Source of the DNA: Candidatus Omnitrophota bacterium
GTDB lineage: Bacteria > Ratteibacteria > UBA8468 > B48-G9 > JAFGKM01
Assembly: GCA_023819545.1 (NCBI GenBank)
Contig: JAMWCA010000010.1
Coordinates: 1 to 20,156 of the forward strand
DNA length: 20,156 nt
Direction: 5' to 3'
Both the position numbers and the translations under genes were made by a program. Under the pieces are notes generated by a model. That model searched no databases. It was not told the DNA's origin and worked only from the letters and a program-made list of their open reading frames with translations. Positions 15,516 through 20,156 of this stretch are shown in pieces (position 1 is the stretch's first letter; each line of letters starts with the position of its first letter).

Positions 15516-15805
15516 AAAAGAAAATTTATTACATAGGTATTCTATTTTTATCTGGTTGGATTTTCTCAGGGATTGAATATTTAATTTTTAAGAATGAGAA
15601 AGAAAAATTGAATAAAAAATTACAAGAGAAGGAAATTGAAATAGCAACTTATAGAAATATTCTTAATGAAGTTGAAAAATCTCAGGAAGATATAGATAAC
15701 ATCATAAATACTTTAAATAATTTAAAATTAAAACTTAAAAAAATTGAAGAAAAAATAAAAAAGGGAGATAAAAATGGGAGTGAAAGTAGCCAAAACAGCG
15801 AATGA
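15512..15805 (+). CDS. Small membrane-anchored coiled-coil protein inside the oxidoreductase operon
   Basis: 97 residues. A hydrophobic N-terminal segment (about 5-26, YYIGILFLSGWIFSGIEYLI) is followed by a Lys/Glu/Leu heptad-like region (about 28-85) that should form a coiled coil, then a polar tail. It starts four bases inside porD (ATGA-type overlap) and ends 32 bases inside porA. Residues 87-97 are therefore encoded over the ribosome site and start of porA. I know of no such subunit in the standard gamma-delta-alpha-beta enzyme. It might anchor or scaffold the enzyme at the membrane, or be a spurious frame. The membrane-plus-coil layout and packing favour a real gene. Confidence 0.6.
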   Translation: MKKKIYYIGILFLSGWIFSGIEYLIFKNEKEKLNKKLQEKEIEIATYRNILNEVEKSQEDIDNIINTLNNLKLKLKKIEEKIKKGDKNGSESSQNSE

Positions 15806-16964
15806 GGCCTTTGCTGAAGGAATGAGACAGATAAATCCTGATGTTGTTGCAGCATATCCAATAACTCCTGCTACTGAAATTGTTCAGATTTTTTCTCAAT
15901 TTGTTGCAGATGGACTTGTTAAGACAGAATTTGTTCAAGTAGAGAGTGAACATTCTGCAATGAGTGCCTGTATTGGAGCAAGTGCTGCTGGTGCAAGAGC
16001 AATGACAGGAACTTCTTCTCAAGGTCTTGCTTTTATGTGGGAAATGCTTTATATTGCATCTGGCTTACGACTTCCTATAATTATGGCAGTTGTTAATAGA
16101 GCACTTTCTTCTCCAATAAATATTCATTGCGACCATTCAGATACATTTGGTGCAAGAGATAGTGGATGGATACAGATATATTCTGAGAATGTTCAGGAAA
16201 CATATGATAATTTAATTCAAGGAGTTAGAATTGCAGAACATCCCGAAGTTAGATTGCCTTGTATGATTATGACTGATGGATTTATTTTAAGTCATTGTCT
16301 TGAAACAATGGAAATGTTAACAGATGAGGAAGTAAGAGATTTTGTTGGCGAGCCACCAGAAAGAGAAAATTTGATTAAATCTGCAATTGAACAAAAACCA
16401 ATAACAATAGGAGCCCTTGATTTACCAGATTATTATTTTGAACACAAAAGACAGCAAGTAGAGGGAATGAAAAATGCATTAAAAGTTATACCAGAAATAG
16501 GGAAAGAGTTTGGAGATAAATTTGGTAGATATTATGGATTTGTTGAAAATTATAAACTTGAAGATGCAGATATTGGAATTGTAGTTATTGGTTCAACTGC
16601 AGGAACAGGGAAGGAAGTCGTTGACAATTTAAGGAAAAAGGGAATAAAAGCAGGCCTTTTAAAAATAAGAGTTTTAAGACCATTACCTGTTGAAGAAATA
16701 AAAAATTCACTCAAAAATTTGAAAGTTGTTGGAATAATGGATAGAGTAGAGGGAATGAATACTTTCTGTGGTCCTTTATATTCTGAAATTTCTGCATCCC
16801 TTTACGACCTTGATAAAAAACCAATTTTGACTAATTTTATTTATGGACTTGGAGGAAGGGATGTAAAAATTGAAGATATTAATATTATTTTTGATGATTT
16901 ATTGAAAATTTTAGAAAAAGGGAAAAAAGAATTTACACTTAAATATATTGGTGTAAGAGAATAA
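15774..16964 (+). CDS. porA: 2-oxoacid (pyruvate):ferredoxin oxidoreductase, alpha subunit
   Basis: 396 residues, normal length. Conserved features: AAYPITPATEIVQIF near residue 30, the EHSAMSACIGASAAGARAMT stretch, SSQGLAFMWEMLYIASG, and NRALSSPINIHCDHSD with SGWIQIYSEN. These make up the pyrimidine-ring side of the thiamine pyrophosphate site in the POR family. The second domain (about 260-390) is the 'GSTAGTGKEVVDNLRKKG' transketolase-C-like fold. Sequence character favours pyruvate rather than 2-oxoglutarate or branched-chain acids. GGGAGAT lies before the ATG, within the end of the small coiled-coil gene. Confidence 0.94.
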   Translation: MGVKVAKTANEAFAEGMRQINPDVVAAYPITPATEIVQIFSQFVADGLVKTEFVQVESEHSAMSACIGASAAGARAMTGTSSQGLAFMWEMLYIASGLRLPIIMAVVNRALSSPINIHCDHSDTFGARDSGWIQIYSENVQETYDNLIQGVRIAEHPEVRLPCMIMTDGFILSHCLETMEMLTDEEVRDFVGEPPERENLIKSAIEQKPITIGALDLPDYYFEHKRQQVEGMKNALKVIPEIGKEFGDKFGRYYGFVENYKLEDADIGIVVIGSTAGTGKEVVDNLRKKGIKAGLLKIRVLRPLPVEEIKNSLKNLKVVGIMDRVEGMNTFCGPLYSEISASLYDLDKKPILTNFIYGLGGRDVKIEDINIIFDDLLKILEKGKKEFTLKYIGVRE

Positions 16965-16986
16965 TTTATAAAAATAGGAGGAAAAT

Positions 16987-17907
16987 ATGCCAAGTTTAAG
17001 AGAACTTGCAAAAAGACAAAGTAGATTTGTTTCTGGACATAGATTATGTGCTGGTTGTGGAGCAGCAATTGTTATGAGACATGTTTTGCTTGCTATAGAT
17101 AAACCTGTAATTGCTTCATGTTCAACTGGTTGTGTTGAAGTCGCTTCTTCAATTTTCCCTTATTCTTCTTGGAAAATCCCATGGATTCATTCTGCTTTTG
17201 AAAATTCTGCAGCAACAATAAGTGGGATAGAAGCCGCATATAATGTTTTCAAAAGAGAAGGAAAGATTGATAAAGAAATTGTTTTTGTTGGTTTTGGTGG
17301 AGATGGAGGAACACATGATATTGGATTTCAAGCTTTAAGCGGTGCTGCTGAGAGAGGGCATAATATTTTATATGTCTGTTATAATAATCAGGCATATATG
17401 AATACAGGAGTTCAACGTTCTGGAGCAACTCCTAAATATTCCCATACAACAACCTCTCCTGTTGGAAAAGTTGTTCCAGGGAAAATTCAATGGCAAAAAA
17501 ATCTTGTTGATATTATGGTTGCACATAATATTCCATATGCTGCAACTTCAATCCCTGGAAGATGGAATGACCTTGTAAGTAAAGTTGAAAAAGCAGTAAA
17601 AATCAATGGATTTAAATATATAGAGATTCTTTCTCCTTGTCGTCTTGGATGGCCTCATGAACCAGAACTAACTATGGAAATTTCAAGAGTTGCTGTTGAG
17701 ACCTGTATCTGGCCTTTATATGAAGTAGTTGAAGGTAAATACAGATTAACATATAAACCAAAAGAAAAAAAGCCAGTAAGTGAATGGTTTAAATTGCAAG
17801 GTAGATTTAGACATTTATTATTACCTCAAAATAGTTCTCTTCTTGAAGAAATTCAGAAAGAAGTAGATAGAAGATGGGAAGAATTACTCAAAAAATCTGA
17901 AAGTTAA
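16987..17907 (+). CDS. porB: 2-oxoacid (pyruvate):ferredoxin oxidoreductase, beta subunit
   Basis: 306 residues. It carries the thiamine-pyrophosphate Mg motif GGDGGTHDIGFQALSGA (104-120) ending in CYNNQAYMNTGVQRSG (131-146). Cluster cysteines are present (Cys21 and Cys24 in CAGCG, Cys218 in ILSPCRLGW). The segment is usually YDNEAYMNTG in related enzymes; here Asp is Asn133, a mild substitution outside the invariant Asn. The 'YMNTGVQRSGATP' signature fits the pyruvate branch. AGGAGG (16976-16981), five bases before the ATG, gives a strong start. It is the last gene of the operon; I see no GC-rich terminator after it. Confidence 0.94.
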   Translation: MPSLRELAKRQSRFVSGHRLCAGCGAAIVMRHVLLAIDKPVIASCSTGCVEVASSIFPYSSWKIPWIHSAFENSAATISGIEAAYNVFKREGKIDKEIVFVGFGGDGGTHDIGFQALSGAAERGHNILYVCYNNQAYMNTGVQRSGATPKYSHTTTSPVGKVVPGKIQWQKNLVDIMVAHNIPYAATSIPGRWNDLVSKVEKAVKINGFKYIEILSPCRLGWPHEPELTMEISRVAVETCIWPLYEVVEGKYRLTYKPKEKKPVSEWFKLQGRFRHLLLPQNSSLLEEIQKEVDRRWEELLKKSES

Positions 17908-17950
17908 AATTTCTAAAGATTATTAATAGAAAAAATAAGGATTTATAAAT

Positions 17951-17978
17951 TTGTAGGACTTATTAAAAATGTTAAAAT
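17951..17978 (+). promoter_or_regulatory. Possible leaderless promoter of the URO-D-like gene, with inverted repeat
   Basis: TTGTAG (17951-17956), 16 bases, TAAAAT (17973-17978). The expected transcript start (~17985) nearly coincides with the ATG at 17987, and no Shine-Dalgarno is visible. An inverted repeat AATGTT-7-AACATT (17968-17973 and 17981-17986) brackets the -10, so an operator is possible. The -35 match is only partial. Confidence 0.35.
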
Positions 17979-17986
17979 GAAACATT

Positions 17987-19138
17987 ATGACATCTAAAGA
18001 GAGAGTCAAAAGATTAATTGAGAGAAAGGATGTAGATAAAATTCCTCTTGGTTTTTATGTAGTTGATTATGAAATTATTGAAAAGGTTATTGGAAGGAAA
18101 ACATATGTAAGGAATAAAGTAAAAACACAGATTGCATTATGGGAGGGGAAAAGAGATGAAGTTGCAGAATCATATAAAAAGGATACAGTTGAGTTGTTCA
18201 AAAAAATAGATTGTGTTGACATACTTACTTTTAAAGAAGCAGCAATTTTACCACCCAAAAATTATCAACCACCAAAAATAAAAAAGATAGATGAAAAGAC
18301 ATATGAAGACGAAAACGGTAGGATTTATAAGATTTCAGAATTAACTAATGAGATCAGTTGTATATACAATCCTTATGAGAAAAAAGATATAAATGATTTT
18401 ACTCCTGATATGTTTAAATTTTCTCAAGACCAACTTAACCCACCTGACCCGACAATATTTGAGTGTTGTGATTTTTTAATAGAAAATTTTAAAGATGAAA
18501 AATTTATTGTAGGAAGTCATGCTGGGATAACATGTTTTACTATTTTAGGTGGAATGGAAACAGGACTTATGTTATATGCATTGAAACCTGAAGTAATAAT
18601 TTCTGCGAATGAAGTTATGGTTAAAATCCAGAATCTTATGGATAAATATTTCATAAGAAAACAACAAGATGGTGTTTTACTTGAACAGGATATGGCTGGA
18701 ACAAAGGGTCCTTTTATCTCACCTGACTTATTTAAAAAATGTTGTTATCCATTTTTAAAAAGAAGAGTTGAAAATATAAAAAAATATGTTCCTTTTGTTT
18801 TCTTACATAACTGTGGAAATAATATACCACTTATGGATATGTTTATTGATTCAGGGATTGATGTTTACCAATCATTACAGACAAATGCAGGTATGGATAT
18901 AGAATTTTTAACAAAGAGATATGGAGATAAAATGATTTTCTGGGGAGGGATTTCAACAGAGTTATTGATAAGTGGTTCAATGGAAGATGTCAGAAAAAAT
19001 ATAAGAGAACTTATTGATAAATTTAAAAAGAAAAATTTAAGATTTATAATTGGTCCAAGCCACTCAATTGCCTTTGGAACCAAATATGATAACTTTATGG
19101 CTTTAATTGATGAGTATGAAAAAAATGCCTATCTTTAA
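17987..19138 (+). CDS. URO-D superfamily protein (uroporphyrinogen decarboxylase/MtaA-like)
   Basis: 383 residues. The N-terminus SKERVKRLIERKDVDKIPLG is the standard opening of the URO-D family. The C-terminal half carries LHNCGNNIPLMDMFIDSGID, YQSLQTNAGMD and KMIFWGGISTELL. True HemE active-site features (the N-terminal FxRPVWLMRQAGR-type motif) are absent, so this is not haem synthesis. His274-x-Cys276 and His359 (GPSHSI) align with the His-x-Cys...Cys zinc site of corrinoid-dependent methyltransferases MtaA/MtbA, with His in place of the last Cys. It may therefore be a Zn-dependent methyltransferase or demethylase relative, but no corrinoid protein is nearby. It precedes the IclR-type regulator in the same orientation. 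Confidence 0.87.
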   Translation: MTSKERVKRLIERKDVDKIPLGFYVVDYEIIEKVIGRKTYVRNKVKTQIALWEGKRDEVAESYKKDTVELFKKIDCVDILTFKEAAILPPKNYQPPKIKKIDEKTYEDENGRIYKISELTNEISCIYNPYEKKDINDFTPDMFKFSQDQLNPPDPTIFECCDFLIENFKDEKFIVGSHAGITCFTILGGMETGLMLYALKPEVIISANEVMVKIQNLMDKYFIRKQQDGVLLEQDMAGTKGPFISPDLFKKCCYPFLKRRVENIKKYVPFVFLHNCGNNIPLMDMFIDSGIDVYQSLQTNAGMDIEFLTKRYGDKMIFWGGISTELLISGSMEDVRKNIRELIDKFKKKNLRFIIGPSHSIAFGTKYDNFMALIDEYEKNAYL

Positions 19139-19147
19139 TTTCTAAAA

Positions 19148-19327
19148 ATGTTGAAGTTTGGGAATCTGAATAAGGATATTTCAAAAATTTTTGTAGACAT
19201 AAAGGAAAAAATTTTTCTTGAAGTAAAAGTTAATAATTTACTTTCTTTGATTGGAATAAAAAGATTAAATAAAGATTTATGCTCTTTTTGTTTATTCAGA
19301 ACTGATAAAAAGTGTAGAGATAATTAG
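19148..19327 (+). CDS. Possible 59-residue small protein with cysteines
   Basis: The frame starts at ATG 19148, ten bases after the URO-D-like stop, and ends with TAG at 19325-19327. The product begins MLKFGNLNKDISKIF and ends DLCSFCLFRTDKKCRDN, with a C-x2-C-x7-C arrangement (Cys45, 48, 56) that could bind a metal. There is no clear ribosome site. The amino-acid mix is ordinary, not the random Phe/Lys/Asn of non-coding AT-rich frames, but 59 codons can arise by chance. The rest of the 291-base gap holds only the IclR promoter. Confidence 0.35.
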   Translation: MLKFGNLNKDISKIFVDIKEKIFLEVKVNNLLSLIGIKRLNKDLCSFCLFRTDKKCRDN

Positions 19328-19376
19328 AAGTTAGTTCTTTTAAATTCCTGTGTGGTCAAGTCCTATTTTTATAAAA

Positions 19377-19405
19377 TTGACTTAAATAAATTTTTTTATT
19401 ATACT
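19377..19405 (+). promoter_or_regulatory. Strong sigma-70-like promoter of the IclR-family gene
   Basis: TTGACT (19377-19382), 17 bases, TATACT (19400-19405): the best promoter match in the window. The predicted start is about 19411-19412, giving an ~18-base leader with no Shine-Dalgarno before the ATG at 19430. Confidence 0.6.
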
Positions 19406-19410
19406 ATATA

Positions 19411-19436
19411 TGAAACCAAAGTTCCAAATATGAAAC
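19411..19436 (+). promoter_or_regulatory. Candidate operator: three TGAAAC-type half-sites, ten bases apart
   Basis: TGAAAC (19411-19416), its near-inverse GTTCCA (19421-19426; inverse TGGAAC) and TGAAAC again (19431-19436) are spaced by exactly ten bases. Neighbouring pairs form 6-4-6 inverted repeats. The array covers the predicted transcript start and the iclR-type start codon. IclR-family regulators such as KdgR bind TGAAA/TTTCA palindromes, so autoregulation is a reasonable inference. Confidence 0.45.
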
Positions 19437-20156
19437 AAAAAAATTTACTTGAAAAAGGAATAGATGTTCTTGAGAAATTAAAAGAAATAGATTCTTTAAG
19501 TTTTGTTGAATTACAGAGGGAATTAAGTATTCCAAAAACAACACTTTATAGGATTCTTAAAACCCTTATAGAAAAAAATTTTGTAATTTATCAGGGGAAA
19601 AAATATAAACTTGGATACAGTTTTTTATCTTATACAAAAAAGATACTTTCTGAAATACAATTAAGAGAAATTACAAGTCCATATTTAAAAGAATTATGTG
19701 AGAAAACAGGAGAGACAATTGAATTAATCATTCCTTATAATGATGAAATTCTATATATTGATAAAATTGAAAGTCCTCAATCAATAAAACTTGTTGCTCA
19801 AATTGGTTCAAAATATCAAACTTTGCATGCATCTGCACCTGGGAAAATTTTACTTGCATATGATAATAATGTTTTTAAAAACTTTATCAAAAGGAAAAAA
19901 CTTGAAAAAATTACACAGAGAACAATTACTGATAAAAAAAGATTGAGAAAAGAAATAGAAAAAATAAAAAAAACTGGCTGGGCATATGATATAGGAGAAG
20001 CAAGAATTGATGTTGTTAGGGTAGCAGGACCAATTTTTAATTATGAAAAGAAACTTATTGGTATTATATCTATAGCTGGTCCTTATTACAGAATGAAATT
20101 AGAAAAAATAAAAGAGTTTGCAGAAATTCTGAAAAAAATTTGTAATGAAATTTCAG
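19430..20156 (+). CDS. IclR-family transcriptional regulator, 3' end outside window
   Basis: 242 codons are visible and the frame is open at the window edge; family members are about 250 residues, so little is missing. The N-terminal winged helix-turn-helix (about residues 5-65) contains LSFVELQRELSIPKTTLYRI and the wing ending KYKLGYSF. The effector domain begins near residue 78 (LREITSPYLKELCEKTGETI). It continues with SKYQTLHASAPGKILLAY and AYDIGEARIDVVRVAGPIFN, and includes the usual 'GIISIAGP' strand. IclR proteins sense small carboxylates or aromatic and sugar acids and commonly control adjacent catabolic genes, so the URO-D-like gene upstream is a candidate target. The start ATG follows a strong promoter and lies within the putative operator. 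Confidence 0.9.
   Translation, partial: MKQKNLLEKGIDVLEKLKEIDSLSFVELQRELSIPKTTLYRILKTLIEKNFVIYQGKKYKLGYSFLSYTKKILSEIQLREITSPYLKELCEKTGETIELIIPYNDEILYIDKIESPQSIKLVAQIGSKYQTLHASAPGKILLAYDNNVFKNFIKRKKLEKITQRTITDKKRLRKEIEKIKKTGWAYDIGEARIDVVRVAGPIFNYEKKLIGIISIAGPYYRMKLEKIKEFAEILKKICNEIS

Noticed and set aside
17987..19138. True uroporphyrinogen decarboxylase (hemE)
   Set aside because: The conserved N-terminal substrate-binding motif of HemE is absent and the His-x-Cys/His pattern points to the methyltransferase-like side of the superfamily.
17908..19146. Repeat AATTTCTAAA after both the porB and URO-D-like stops
   Set aside because: A single 10-base A/T-rich match with no shared flanks; expected by chance at this composition.
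1..20156. Defence island, CRISPR array, transposon or phage remnant
   Set aside because: No spaced direct repeats, terminal inverted repeats, transposase, integrase, nuclease or toxin motifs were seen in any of the readable genes or gaps.

Overview
This is a strongly AT-rich window from a bacterium that is probably Gram-negative and anaerobic. A lipoprotein TolC-type outer-membrane channel plus a periplasmic adaptor imply two membranes. A four-subunit 2-oxoacid (probably pyruvate):ferredoxin oxidoreductase and an ADP-forming acyl-CoA synthetase imply ferredoxin-based fermentation. Gfo/Idh/MocA, URO-D-like, Amidohydrolase_2, DegT and SGNH families side by side, with very short gaps, resemble gene content of poorly cultured candidate phyla. 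The sequence alone does not fix a phylum. There is no sign of phage, insertion sequence, CRISPR, tRNA or rRNA.

Layout, plus strand. Bases 3-557 are the end of a Gfo/Idh/MocA oxidoreductase. Bases 614-5755 are an overlapping four-gene MacAB-TolC-type export operon (channel lipoprotein, adaptor, ATPase, FtsX-type permease). Bases 5812-7902 encode a fused alpha-beta ADP-forming acetyl-CoA synthetase behind a good sigma-70-like promoter. Next come a 107-residue protein that I read as possibly Sm-like and a complete Gfo/Idh/MocA oxidoreductase (to 9309).

Minus strand, 9317-13869. A metallo-beta-lactamase-fold hydrolase has its own promoter and a near-perfect Shine-Dalgarno. Upstream lies a compact operon transcribed degT, then a metal-ligand-less amidohydrolase paralogue, then an intact amidohydrolase, then an SGNH hydrolase. 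The SGNH gene appears to begin with CTG and is broken by a single-base frameshift.

Plus strand again, 13980-20156. A divergent, nearly leaderless promoter starts an operon with a multi-pass membrane protein followed by the oxidoreductase subunits gamma, delta, alpha and beta. A small membrane-anchored coiled-coil protein is wedged between delta and alpha. A URO-D/methyltransferase-like gene, a 59-codon cysteine-containing small ORF and a truncated IclR-family regulator finish the window. The IclR gene carries three phased half-sites over its start.

How it may fit together (inference): the oxidoreductase turns pyruvate into acetyl-CoA, CO2 and reduced ferredoxin, and the synthetase turns acetyl-CoA into acetate with ATP formation. 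The Gfo/Idh, DegT, amidohydrolase, SGNH and URO-D-like genes look like parts of peripheral carbon-compound catabolism with unknown substrates. The least explained items are the active/inactive amidohydrolase pair, the coiled-coil protein inside the oxidoreductase operon, the small Sm-like candidate, and the phased operator at the IclR gene.
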